NCBI GenBank assembly: GCA_910589415.1
Contig: OU342633.1
Location: 15,662,858 to 15,726,857, forward strand
Length of the DNA stretch: 64,000 nt
Source of the DNA: Malachius bipustulatus
Lineage: Eukaryota; Arthropoda; Insecta; Coleoptera; Melyridae
Reading direction: 5' to 3'
Shown here piece by piece: positions 10,997 through 24,200 of this stretch. The notes beneath the pieces are model-generated. The model did not search any database. It was not told the DNA's origin and was given only the letters and a program-made list of their open reading frames with translations. The position numbers and the translations under genes were made by a program. Within the stretch, counting starts at the first letter, position 1; every line of letters starts with the position of its first letter.

Positions 10997-13900
10997 TATA
11001 AACATTTGTGTCAATATCAATATTAAACTAATTTTTGTGCTAGTAGGAAAATAAATAAATAAGCAGTAGTAGAAAGAAAGTGTTACCAGGCAATAAAACC
11101 ACAAAGTCCCGTTTCTCAATATTTCAATTCACAGACGTTGAAGGTCACCCTGACACTGCCACTAGCAGCAAACATCGAAGTGAGGGTAACATAGTTGCCA
11201 AATTAGTCCCCGAAATGTGAAAAGTCGTCCTCGAAAAAATGTGTAAACAGGGCAGCAATAAAGAAAATCACAAATTTAAAGTTAAAGGAAAAACATCCAT
11301 TTCGTCCCTGAAAAATTAAAGACAAATGCCACAAAATTAAAATCAAAAGAAAAAACAAAAAAAACTGCCAAAGCTAGCAACCCCGAAAAGTCCGATATAC
11401 AACCCAGACGCCTACGAAAGTGAAACCGACAAACGGCACAGTCATTGTCATTATGGAATTTTTACAACCCTGATAGAAATAGAGCAACAGAATAATACGG
11501 TAGAAATGACGCAAACAGGTCTTTAATTATACAAATGCAATGCCAGTGTCGGAAGGTCAATTGAAAAGAAAAATAAACAAACCAGAAAACGCAAGGACGA
11601 AACGCAAATTTGAATCACCAAAGTGTGATAAGAAAATAGATTATTGTAAGGTAAAATAATGTAAGATCTCCTTTGTAAGGTATGAACTGCTACTCAGTGT
11701 GAAATATAGATGAAATAGTAATACCATTTCATTCCGTACAATGAAAGAAAATGGAAAGCCCGGTAACACACATCTTTTATTTATTTTTTGTTCTCTTAAC
11801 ATTTGATTCCAGAACTCTTACAAACCCTATCCGAGAACCAGGAGTGACTACAAGAAAACGACACAACGAGAGGAGGGTCCTAGCTGCATTTTCAAGATGA
11901 TCAATGGAGGGTAGGGGGGGAGTTGTTATAATATCATATTCGCGAAGCTGTTTATTGTGAAAATTTCAGTTAAATTCCTTTGAAACCGTCCCCTACAATG
12001 GATATAGAAATTATTTACAAATTTTGCGTCTTTTTCGATGCACTCCAATGGCTACCCAATTTTGAAAATGATTTTTTTTACACTACCTTGAAAAATTCGA
12101 AAACAGTTTAGAGAAATAAACACAAATTTGCTTATAATTTTTTAACGGAAAAAGATAGCAACTTTATAGAAAAATCAACTACTTTTAAATATGCAGAATT
12201 AGAGGTATATGTTTCTGTAAAAACAAAATCGATGACGTCATTACTTTCAGTTCCCAAATATGAAAAAAAAAAAAATTGGGACTAAAATGACCCTTATTCA
12301 ACCCCATTTAAGAACCTATTGATTTATTCTTCCTCTTTTCTTTTATAATGTTTAATGGAGCTGAGACATCAAGTTTCGCTCACCATGTACATACCCTCTA
12401 CTTTATTAAAGCTAGAAAATTGCTATTTTCAAAGTTGGTATCTATTTCTGGTTTGATCTTTTTTGGTTTTCATATACCCTACTTATAATGGTTCATTAAA
12501 AAAAAATCACCTTGTTTATGAATATTCAGGTTATACCACATGCTTTTAGAAAACACGCTGTATATTTGTAGGCAGGTACTTAAACAATTTTGGAATGTGA
12601 CCACATTGGTCGCATATTATGATGTTTATTTGAAAGAATTCTGCTTATCGTATACGGTTGCAGAGGTATTGGAGAATACCAAAAATTCACCCTATACACT
12701 ACCTATATCGATTTTAAATTCCCGCAAGGAATTGATCCATATTATTTGATTTCTAAATATCAATACTGTATTATAAGACCATATGAAAAACACCAATTCC
12801 AGAATTTTGTTCTCAAGAATAATGGATGATCTACTAAGACAGGACAAATTGTGTCTACTTCCCTGAGGAATATACCAGAGAACATCCAGCTCTGGCGCGA
12901 CCCATTATTATTGAATCAGAAATTCAATTAATTTGTCTTCAAACCAATCCCAATGTTTGTATTGGAGTCACTTAAATAAGGGAAGTCAGCCTCTCCTCTT
13001 CGATTCGAAGTGTGTAATTCGATTTCTAGTTGGCAAGATAATGTTCATTTGTCTGGCGACACGTCCCAGACAACTTCACAATTTCGAAGGTGAATGTGAA
13101 CTTCGAGATTAGTAGTGCGGGTCCCATTATCGTCAAAGGGGTTAATAATAACTTCGTCAGGTGACATAACTGTCAGGTTTGTTATCGAGTTTGCCGTATC
13201 TCTATAATGTTCTAACGGAATAGATTTACTTTATTATATTTTTGATTATATTAACCCTGGAAATATTCCTTGCAATATTATAACTTTTATCTATCAGAAT
13301 ATTTTAACGTAATTTCATTACCTACACAAAACGAAGAAAAAAAACAGAGATGAAAATTCATTACTGGTGTAGATACAGAGGGCATGACTCGTTTTTTCGC
13401 TCAGAAACTTCTACGTCCATGGACCTACAAGGCCTTACTAATCGGCATTGTCCATGGAGATTTCTCACAAGAAAAGGTTTGATTAATAAATTGAGTCTAA
13501 ACTTAATCGTACTGCAATAATAAGCTCATTTTTTGATCTTAATTAGGGTATTAGGGGGCAACCCGAAACAATGGACTTTTTGGACAATCGACTTATTTGT
13601 TGCCCAAAAAGCTCTCATAAAATTCATGCATATTATTTGGGTCAACATAAGTATTTTTTGTTTCTTGGAGTTTCTCTGTAAAACTCTTTCTTCTTCGTCC
13701 GCGTATCAAATGATGACGGCGTAGGTATGAATTCTTTGTTTTGATATTTTTCCAGAAGAAGGCAGCAGTTTGAAGAAAAAGTTTAAAAGACATAAGTTGC
13801 TTATTTTTGTCTAGAGAATATGCGTGAATTTTTTCGCAATTTTTAAAATAAGAGGGCTGATCCTCTGTAGAATGATAAATCACCTTCCGAATCTTGGAGT

Positions 13901-14398
13901 TTTTCAATAAAACGCATGCTCCTTCTCTCGAAACTAATTAATAATCTAAAAAGTTTTATTTTTTGTATTTTTTTTCAGAGAGATCCTTTGTTTTCGGCTT
14001 CCCTCTTGAAGAGGACCCAATTACGTGACCTGCCACTTCGGTGAATCGTATAGCTAAAATAGGTATACACGCCTACAGCAACTCCACCATCAACAGACGG
14101 CGTCTGCGGTGCACGATCCAGCAGATGATTACTGGAATTCCATTTATGTTAGAATTATGAACAGCAGTATTAGTATTATAAAACAAATATCTTTTCCTTT
14201 TTCTTGGAAAAGACTGTCCACGTTGAGAAAACTGGTTTATAAAAATGAAAACATCTTTTGTAAAAACTATGGACTGTATTTATGTGAAAACAATTTTTAG
14301 AACAATTTGTAGAAAGAATTTGTGTTGCATTTATTATACTCGTATACATATATTATGTACCATAAATTAGTAGTTTATTTCGACTGTCCAGTTATATT
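10997..14398. other. Intron sequence, possibly old transposon coding remains
   Basis: Lysine-rich broken frames at 11,100-11,650 look like a decayed coding region but match no family I can name. A 104-codon minus-strand frame at 13593-13907 is unrecognised and probably chance. No terminal repeats were resolved. Confidence 0.35.
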
Positions 14399-15035
14399 AT
14401 GATATTAGGAATTATTTGGGTTTGCAGTCAATTAAATCAAAGAACACTCTTTTTTCTACGTCAAGCTTTCGAATTAATTTTAATTCTTCTTCAGGACTAT
14501 AGAATTTGAGATTAAAATTTAAAGTTTGTAAAAATTGCTAACCATAGGACTATTTTTGTATACATTCAAAGCAACTAACACCAACAAAGATAAAATTACA
14601 TAACTAATGAAGTTCAATTTCAAATTCAGGCCGAAATGATAAAAAAATTTTTAAAGTTTTTTCTAATCTAAATGATTGACATATAAATAATTATATTATT
14701 AATAATTAATAATATAATATATAAATAATTAATTAATAATTAATTATTTATATGTCAATCATTTAGATTAGAAAAAACTTTAAAAATTTTTTTATCATTT
14801 CGGCCTGAATTTGAAATTGAACTTCATTAGTTATGTAATTTTATCTTTGTTGGTGTTAGTTGCTTTGAATGTATACAAAAATAGTCCTATGGTTAGCAAT
14901 TTTTACAAACTTTAAATTTTAATCTCAAATTCTATAGTCCTGAAGAAGAATTAAAATTAATTCGAAAGCTTGACGTAGAAAAAAGAGTGCTCTTTGATTC
15001 AATTGACTGCAAACCCAAATAATTCCTAATATCAT
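14399..15035. mobile_element. 637-bp near-perfect palindromic foldback element
   Basis: The arms of about 290 bp start ATGATATTAGGAATTATTTG at the left and run to its complement at the right. The centre is a short AT-only loop near 14690-14745. The arms are almost base-for-base complementary through blocks such as GAAGAAGAATTAAAATTAAT. A 6-bp direct repeat TATATT flanks it (14393-14398, 15036-15041). It carries no frame of useful length. Its duplication length differs from the TA-type palindromes nearby, so it belongs to another family. Confidence 0.8.
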
Positions 15036-15052
15036 TATATTATGTACCTATA

Positions 15053-15901
15053 CAGGGTAAGTCATGGATATGGGAAAGCTCGATTGCACCTACACCATTA
15101 AAGATATCGAAATAAACCAAAAAGTGCTGTAAATGGGAGGGTAAAGTGCAGTTTGTAAAATTATTTTCAGATACACAGGATGGCTCAATATCGCTGTACG
15201 CCATACAACTTTGTTATTTTAAATGGGACACCCTCTATATTATTACATCTTCAGATTATTTGAGAAAAGTAAAAAAGAATGGTTTGTAAAGTTGAAGTTT
15301 GTAATGAGCGATTTATGAGTTATAAACAAATGAAAATCGCGATTTTCCATTTTCAAAGCAGCTTATATTGAAAACGGCTCGAAATATGGAAAAACGGTTT
15401 ACATGTTCCTATCTTAACTTTTCAAGCGGTATCCTATTGGATGGATGAAATTTTTATACAGAGTGGTAAAAAATTTGATTATTTTCATCACTCGGTATAA
15501 AAATTTCAGCTACATGATAGGATACCAAATTAAAAATTAAGATAGGGACATGTAAACCGTTTTTCCATATCTCGAGCCGTTTTCAATATAAGCTGCTTTG
15601 AAAATGAAAAATCGCGATTTTCATTTGTTTATAACTCATAAATCGCTCATTACAAACTTCAACTTTACAAACCATTCTTTTTAACTTTTCTCAAACAATC
15701 TGAAGATGTAATAATATAGAGGGTGTCCCATTTAAAATAACAAAGTTGTATGGCGTACAGCGATATTGGGCCATCCTGTGTATCTGAAAATAATTTTACA
15801 AACTGCACTTTACCCTCCCATTTACAGCACTTTTTGGTTCATTTCGATATCTTTAATGGTGTAGGTGCAATCGAGCTTTCCCATATCCATGACTTACCCT
15901 G
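15053..15901. mobile_element. 849-bp palindromic element, CAGGGTAAGTC ends, TA duplication
   Basis: The arms of roughly 415 bp are complementary from CAGGGTAAGTCATGGATATG to the mirrored end, with a loop near 15470-15490. TA flanks both sides. The inferred empty site contains TATATA. The inner third (gagttataaacaaatgaaaatcgcg, tgttcctatcttaac) is shared with the element at 38323-39175, while the outer parts differ. Transcribed, it would fold into one long hairpin. No transposase. Confidence 0.85.
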
Positions 15902-16015
15902 TATATTGAGAAGAATAACAGTGTGTGCGCGTGGATTCTGAGAAATGTCAAAGCCTAATCACGGCTTTTCTCCGTTTTTAAAATTACAATTTTTGATTGG
16001 TCCACGAGCGGGTAT

Positions 16016-16018
<3 letters not shown>

Positions 16019-16058
<40 letters not shown>

Positions 16059-19036
16059 TTTATTTCCAACAGGTGCAAGCACCCAATTACAGGAAATAGA
16101 TGGAAAAAAAAACAGAAATTACACCATAAAATACATCAAGTGTACACAACAAGTGTATTATAACAATAGTAACTATAAAAATGAAATCAAAACACCCACA
16201 CAATAATACACATCTAAATATCATAGGTAAAACAGTCCAGTGCTGCGTTCAAGATACCGTGATGACTGTCAAAATGCACATCACATCGTTCCGAAATAAT
16301 ATTAAAATAATAACACATTATATTAATTGGAGATCGCTTCATCACATTAGTCCTGAACGACGGAGAGTACAATAAAGTGTGCTGCCTAGCGTTATGACGA
16401 GGAACTAAAAAGTATATTCGGCCCAACAGAAACGCACAATCCACGCCATGGTTAAGTATGCCATATAGAAAACGAATAACTGCAATGACACGTCTTGTCT
16501 CAAGAGAAATGAAGTCAAACATTCTCAGAAGGACACCATGATCAAAACCTCTCTCAGGATAAGCACCACGTTCGACAAGGAATAAAAATTTCAAAAACTT
16601 CCTCTGAATAGACTCCAAGTTGGTGATATGTTGTTTGTTAATGGGAAACCAAATCATGCAAGCGTACTCAAGTCTCGATCTTATTAAACTATAAAATAAA
16701 CAGGTTAGTGCATTGATGTTTTTAAAGCTCCTACAATTACGGTAAATGAAACCGTAGAGTTTATGAGCCTTTGAGACTATATCAGAGATATGACTTGCAA
16801 ACGTAAGTTGGTCGTCAAACAGCACGCCTAAGTCTCTAGTTGTGATAAGTCTATTTAAGATGCAGTTATCAATGGAATAGTCAAAGACTATCTTGTTCTG
16901 CTTCTTGGAGAAAGACATGACGCTGCACTTGGATGTATTTAGTAGTAGTCGATGTTTCCCACACCACGAAACAAGAGTATCGACATTCTGTTGCAGAACC
17001 AGACAATCATTTATAGAAGTAATACTTGCATACATTTTAATATCGTCAGCATACATCAAGGCGTTGCAGCTGAGTAAAGGTGGAAGATCATTAATCAACA
17101 GCAGAAACAGGAGGGGACCCAAATTTGAGCCCTGAGGCACTCCTGAGGTGGGAATAAATGTAGAGGACGTGAAATTCCGATACCTAACACACTGTCTCCT
17201 TTCAAGAAGATATGATGTAAGTAGCGAAACAAGAGATGGAGCAATCCATAGAGCTTTAGTTTTTCTAGCAGGACATAATGATCTACTCGATCAAATGCCT
17301 TCTGGAAGTCAGTATAGATCACGTCTACTTGACCTTTGATATCGATAACCTCGGATGTAAACTGACAGAAAGTGGCCAAGTTGGTTACAGTCGATCGCAT
17401 TGTGACGAATCCGTGCTGTGCTGGCGAAATAAAACTCTTTACATGGTTGTAAATGCGGTTATATATGATGCATTCAAAGCACTTTGAAAAATTGCACAGA
17501 AGTGAAATGGGTCGATAGTTGATAACATCGGCTGCATCTCCCTTTTTTAGGATGGGAGTTATCCATGCCCGCTTCCATAGTGTGGGAAAAACTTGAGTCT
17601 TAACTATAAGATTAAACAGGATATAGAGAGGCTTCATGAAGACACCGGCACAGTCTTTAACAACAAAGCTCGGTATACCATCAGGTCCGGCGGTAAATGA
17701 GTCTTTCACCTGCCTCAAGCCAGACATTACTTCGTCCTCTGAAATAGATGCAATGAAAAGAGGCAAGTCACATTGGGTTTCCAGATCACCAAGAAGAGGG
17801 TTTGGTTTAGATGCGGTATAGACTCCATTGAAGAATTCGCTGAAAGCATTTAAAATCAGGTCGGGATCCGAAAGCTCATGACCGTTATACATCATAACTC
17901 CAGGTATTCGCGTTTGACCTCTCCTGCTTCGAATAAACGACCAGAAGTTTTTAGGTTCTCTGGTCAGTGAGGTTTGAATGTTATCCAGATAGTTTCTGTA
18001 AGCGGCCGATATGAGTTGGTTGGAGACAGTGCGAAAATGTCTGAATCTGGTTTGATAATGAATAACCCCAGTCGATTTATACTTCCGATGATAATAGAAT
18101 TTAGATCTCAGGTGTTGTACAATTTCAGGCGTGAACCAGCAAGGATAAATTCGTTTAGTGTTACGGGTTTTTGAAAATTTTGGTACAGACTGTTCAAATA
18201 ATTTACAAATAATTTCATAGAACTTGGAACAGGTCTCATCAACATTATCAAAAGAATTCAGAATGCTCCAGTCAGTGTTAAGCAGTAGGTTATATAAGAG
18301 AACATAGTTGGCTTTCCTGAAGTTGAACTGTCGAGTACCAGTATTCAGTCTAAAGTTACTAAATGATTCACTACATAGCTGAAAGGAGATGTCGATTGCC
18401 GGGTGGTAACCATCCTCAGGAACAAGAGCGGTGTCAGATCTGACAACCACGCATTTGGTTAGATTGGAAAATACCAAGTCGAGGATTGAATTGTATTTGT
18501 TAGGTATGGCGTTAGATTGTGCGAAATTGTTAAACCTTTCGAAGTTACTAAGAGACGAGCTAATTCTAGAGTTTACATCAGTACAAAAACAAGGCGCGTT
18601 AAAGTCTCCTAAAATTAAAATATTATTACCCTGTATATTGTCCAGCTGATTAAATAAACTGAAAAATAACTCATAGTCCTCAGCAGACACAGCTGGCGGT
18701 ATATATACAGCAAATAAGCATATATTTAGGCACGAAGATACGTATAATTTTACGCCAACTATGTCAATAAGAGGCAAAGCTTCAGTTAACGATCTTAGAT
18801 TAATTTCCTTGGTTAAAAATTTTTTTCGTAAAGCTATTAATACACCTCCGCCCTTCGTGAGACCTGTAGCAAGCGTGTCTCTATCCCTGCGGTAAACTAA
18901 AAAGTCCTCACCAAACATCTCACCATCAGCAATGTCCTCGCTTAACCATGTTTCAGTCAGTGCGATGACATCATAGTTTGAGGAACACACATTATGAAGT
19001 TTATGAAGTGCTAATAGGTGTGATTGGACAAGAACC
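16019..19036 (-). mobile_element. R1-like non-LTR retrotransposon E, 5'-truncated
   Basis: The element reads on the minus strand, from a truncated 5' end near 19036 to a 3' (ATT)n tail at 16019-16057. A candidate 9-bp duplication GGGTATTAT lies at 16010-16018 and 19037-19045, though the left copy abuts the tail. It contains the endonuclease/RT frames listed separately and ~150 bp of 3' UTR. Elements F and G in this window are diverged relatives: all three share the C-terminal block around YPERGFDH or its equivalent. Confidence 0.85.
16214..18990 (-). pseudogene. Endonuclease-reverse transcriptase ORF of element E, one frameshift
   Basis: The first frame (18990 down to 17095) carries an apurinic-type endonuclease (TETWLSED, LILGDFNAP, GYHPAIDI) and the RT start (GPDGIPSFVVKDC, NYRPISLLCNFSKCFE, YTDFQKAFDRVDH). 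Near 17225-17245 the reading shifts. The second frame (ORF end 16214) continues with TSGVPQGSNLGP, MYADDIKMY and LNTSKCSVMSF, then the C-terminal domain with YPERGFDHGVLL. About 920 residues in total. A single shift in otherwise well-kept coding sequence points to a fairly young copy. Confidence 0.85.
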
Positions 19037-19281
19037 GGGTATTATGAACTATAATTCAATATACACTAATTAATAGCCTTCATAATTCATCCATAAAATT
19101 CTAATAATTGGAATATTATTCAATAATAAAAGTGGAAAATAATTTTTTCTTGGGATAACTTTAGAAATTCCTAATGGATTTCGATTTTGTTTGCGTAAGT
19201 CAGCAGCCCTATCCCTTATTTTTCTGCTTTAATGGATGTAAACTCAAAAAAAATGTCAATAGATTTTCTACATGGTAATAT

Positions 19282-21031
19282 ATTATAACGAAGTCTCTCG
19301 TTATAAAGAAATAGTTGTAAAGTTCATTTTCACTTGACATTTTAGTATATCTCGAGCGTTATAGAGATTAGAGAAAATCATAGGGGAATGTAAGTAATAT
19401 CATTTGATAGGTAATGGAATAAGGATAATTTTGAGACCAAACATCATAATTAACAGATGTAAATTATAATTTTAATTGTAAATAGAAAATTAGATTCACG
19501 AGAACAACACAGCCTAGGTAGGTATGCTTCCGGTGTTGTTTCGAGCGTCATCAAGATTATGAATAGAGATAGGGACTCAAAAACACTATCAATAAATAGA
19601 TTATTAATTAAGGAAAAGATTAAGCCTAAATAGCATAGCAATAAGTACTAGGATCTATTTTTAAATTACATTTCAAGTAATAAATATTTGGAAGGAAATA
19701 TACAGTACGCTATAATGCGACTCGTCTGCTTCCGCGGACGCGGACCGAGCCGAGTCGCGATAGCCGACCGACACGCCCCACCAATGACAAGGCGGCAGCG
19801 CAGTGCGTAACCACAGCAACTCTGTCTCGCCTATATAAGTAGATGGAGCGAGATTATTACATAATTACGATTACAGCTCTCAGCTGAATACAAGCAAGGT
19901 AAGTTCCAGAGCGGGTCTGGCCAACCGTCCGATCTAGAAAGAGATGTTTTAGTTATTTGCTTGCCGCCCTTTTCCCGACACTTCATAGGTCGGGTGTCGG
20001 TTTCCTTTGTGGTGAGTGCGTTCTAAATAGAGGAAATCGGTGCTCGGGAAGATGGAAGTGAAGGACTCGAACTTGGCGGGAAAGTAATATAGTAGGAACG
20101 AATGCTTTCCTCAGGTACTCTCTTGTCGTAATGCGTGTTCCTTTTAGCGGAGTGTTGTTCCCTAAGATGGAGGATGTGTGTCGGTGAGAGGGGAGCCCGA
20201 CGAGGGTATCCCGTTGCTACTTTGAATTAAGTTAAAATCTCTAGGAATAATATAAGGCTGCACCCAAGGGGGGGAAATTTTATATTAATTAATAATGAAG
20301 CTTGCTTGTTTGGTATCTCGTTTGTTTATTGTTGCTATAATTGTTATTTTGTTTGCATGGGGAATGCACAGGGAATCGTAATCACCTTTCACCTAACTCA
20401 CCACTCATTTCGCTTGCATGAGCATAGTTAATTATTGTAGGGGCTAGATTTAGCACCAAGTTAATAGAATGGATGTAAATAATAATAATAATTTTCATTT
20501 CACTACCGTTGCATCTCATCGCGGTAGTTTAGTAGCATGCAGTGTTGCACGATTGTATAATTTTTCTTGACTAATCACCTGTTTCGTTTATAAATGTACA
20601 TACTAACTCAGAATGAGAATTAAATTGTTTTCTAATTAAGATTACTGTTTTATCGTTGCCTAATAAATTATAAAGTTCTGCTACCACCTTTTAAATTAAG
20701 CGTTTTCTCCAGAATTAGTTGGAAAGTAATTAAAGCCTACTTACCAACTAAAATTACGAATTAATAAACACATTGAATTCCTGGATTGAAATCTTCACTG
20801 AGTTATTGCGGGTAAAAGCATAAACGGAGATCCAGCAGATATCTCCTGCGGGGAACTGACCTCGTCACCTGTAGATACAGGGAAAATAAAGTTGGCGTCC
20901 GAGGGTTATTACGAGTAATACAACACCATGTATATCGCTAAATAATACGTCACCGGAATTTGTACCGTGACATTTGGCGCCCGAACAGGTCCCTTATTGT
21001 TAGGTTTGTAGGGCCAGTTTTGGGGCGTGAC
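19282..21031 (+). mobile_element. LTR-retrotransposon-like insert with PBS-like motif
   Basis: A 1750-bp block of distinct composition interrupts the left arm of M and is flanked by AATAT (19277-19281, 21032-21036). It holds a TATA-like TATATAAG at about 19833, a splice-donor-like AAGGTAAGT near 19895, and at about 20972 TGGCGCCCGAACAGG, which looks like the tRNA-primer binding site that follows a 5' LTR, here preceded by GTGACA. I could not find the TG start of an LTR, nor gag or pol, so this is a remnant or partial LTR plus leader. A short frame scan gave nothing. Confidence 0.45.
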
Positions 21032-21283
21032 AATATGTATGAAGGCGTGCAGAATCACTCCGATGTTTTCGTTCTGCCGTTTAAAAAAAAAATGTTCTTG
21101 TACGTTTTATGAGCAAATTTCGAAGTTTGATGTCTCACGTACCTCGAAACGATATTCAGATTTTCAATTTAACACTTGTATTTAAAAGGTGATCTCGAAA
21201 AATCAACTATTTGCTCTTGAAGTGCATAACTATTTTACTCGTCAATAGATTTTGGAAATTTTAGCTTCGTATCGAAGCTTAAA

Positions 21284-24200
21284 TCCTGGGCAATCGAAGA
21301 ATTGCATCGATCATGGTCAACAAACCACTCTTGACCCTCCACCATGGCTTAATGCACTTTGGCCACCTCAGGCCAGACTAACGAAAACATCTGCTGAAAC
21401 TGGGGGAGTTTACCTGCTTTCAAGATTGCGACAACCTGAGCTACCCCGTAACATTAGGCTATACTTAGCCTATCTTCATGACAGACCTGAGTCAACATGC
21501 CTTCATGGTGAAACGAAGAGCAGCGTCAGATTGCTACTTGCTTCTGAGGTTTTCCCTACTGAGAGAAATGCCCTGATGGCGTATTATAAACGTTTCTACG
21601 AGAGCTATGGATTAACCGGAAGTGACGCCGAGGATGATCTTAAGGCCCTTAGATCACATCTTGCGGCTGAAAACACGAAATACCTCGTGAAAGCAAGGGA
21701 GAACTTAAGATCATACAATACCCCTTTTCAGAGGAAGTGACGCGACGGGAGCAAGAACTCTCCTACAAACCACCCTCACCTTCTCCTAGCGTACCTTCCC
21801 TTCCATACAGCCATCGAATTGTGAGGAGTCAAAACAATTCAACATCTACCTCTCTTACATCAACTGTGCTCTCACACCATCATTCCAGACATGACTTCCG
21901 GGTCCTACACACCAACATTCAGTCCCTTAACAACTCCGTGGATGGTCTGGGTATCATGATCTCTGATCTGGGATTTCCCGAGTTTGTTTGCTTAAACGAA
22001 CATTTCTTAACATCTGACATCATTCAAAAGATCAAAATCGATCATTACAACCTTTCTTCTTCCTTCTGCAGGCAGTCAGATTACGGGGGCTCGGCTATCT
22101 ATGGCAGGTCCGACATTCAGTGTAGGGCTGTTCATAGCCTCTGCTCTCTTTTGCAGCCACTCGTGTGTGAAATATCGGCAACCGAAACCAAATTTCGATC
22201 TCAGAAAGCACTAATTATATCTATACAGGGTGTTGATTTTCAAACCGGGCCATAGGGGATTAGCATTGCGAAAGTGGTTTTTGAGGATTCCTGCTCGCCG
22301 TTTAAACTGACAGAAATGGTTTTGGTATCAAAATGAAGCTAAAATTGTTGCGCATAATGCTTGACATCAGAAGTTAATTTAATTTCACGTTGTTTTCTAA
22401 AATTCTTCAGTAAAAATTCAAGTAATTGTTGATGTTTAATCACAAAATAGCATGCCTTGCCTAAACAATAATGACGTTTCTACGTTTTGACAATCCAATA
22501 ATAAAGCATTATTAGTCTATTAAAAAAAATCACGGCAAATAAATCGCAAACCCTCCTGTAACTGGCTACACTGTAGTATAGGTTTTCACCATAAAGACTC
22601 TTTCTTGGTTTGTATAATCCATTTTTAAATAGAACCAGACTTTATTATTACCTACTGACTTATAAAGTTTTATTATTGGATTGTCGAAACGTAGAAACGT
22701 CATTATTGTTTAGGCAAGGCATGCTATTTTGTGATTAAACATTAACAATTACTTGAATTTTTACTGAAGAATTTTAGAAAACAACGTGAAATTAAATTAA
22801 TTTCTGATGTCAAGCGTTATGCGCAATAATTTTAGCTTCATTTTGATACCAACACCATTTCTGTCAGTTTAAACGGCGAGCAGGAATCCTCAAAAACCAC
22901 TTTCGCAATGCTAATCCCCTATGGCCCGCTTTGAAAATCAACACCCTGTATATCGATCACCTGCCTGCCCTGTAAGAGATTTCATTCGTCACCTAGACGG
23001 ATTGCTTGACGAAAATTGGATCACAAATAACGTGGTTCTGGCTGCAGAGTTCAATATTGACGTACTCTGTGAGAACGCCAACACCTCCAGCCTGACCGAG
23101 ACTCTCTTTTCTTATGGTTTTCGACTTTGTTTTAGGGACCCAACAAGAGTTACCAACACCTCGTCAACATGCATCGATAACGTCGCGATTTCTGGTATTT
23201 TTCAGTTGCTCGATAGTCAAATCTTGCCAACTTTTCTATCAGACCACTTTGGACTGCATGTGGCCCTTGGGGTTTCTGAGACGGCTTACACCCGCGGTCT
23301 CGCCGACAAACCCCTGATGACATGGAAGAGAGATCTAAAAGACCCCCTTCTCCTTGCACAGTTGCAAAACGAACTCCGGCGTTTGGGCTGGCACGAAGTT
23401 CTGGATGCCCCTGATACGAATTCGAAATACTCCTGCTTCTCTGACACTCTTTCATTCTACTTCGACAAATACTTCGCACTCAGGAGATGTAGAGTTCATG
23501 GGCCTAGACTCTCTAGTCCCAAGTGGCTCACCTCTGAAATTCGTCAACTATACGACACAATTAATCTCCTAAATCCTTTAATAAACACGTCCAACCAGCT
23601 TTTCAGAACTCAGCTGTGCAGCCTAAAACGACGGTTTGGGTACCTGGTGAGGCAGGAGACCAGGCGCTGTAACGACGTCTTTATCAGTGAATCTGAAAAT
23701 CCCATCAAAGCAGGATGGACCCTCATAAACAACCAATGCAAGTCAATAAACACTTCTCATAAAATCTTGAGTACCGAAGCAAGGTGACGACTGATCCTGA
23801 AGAAATGACAGAGACGCTCAATTCCGTCTTTCTTTCAAATGACTCTCCCACATATAGTCACACCCACGGATCTAACATGTCAACACACGCCTCTTCTTCC
23901 TTCGTATTTTTTCCGACGTCACCTCGGGAAATTATAGAAGTAGTTTCCAGGTTTAAAACCAAGCCTTCGGGCTTGGACGAGATTCCCTCCTTTGTTGCCA
24001 GGTATTGCATTGCTGAGCTTGCTCACCATTATCAGAAATTTACAACAGCTCCTTTCAGACTGGTGTATTCCCCGAAGATCTCAAAGCAGCGTTAGTTAAG
24101 CCTATTTTTAAAAAGGGGTACGTCAAAAACCCTGAAAACTACCGACCGATTAGTCTACTATCGGTATTTGATAAAATTCTTGAATCTCTAGTCTCATCTC

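Noticed and set aside
13593..13907. 104-codon minus-strand frame
   Set aside because: Composition looks partly coding, but I see no known motif, and no continuation on either side.
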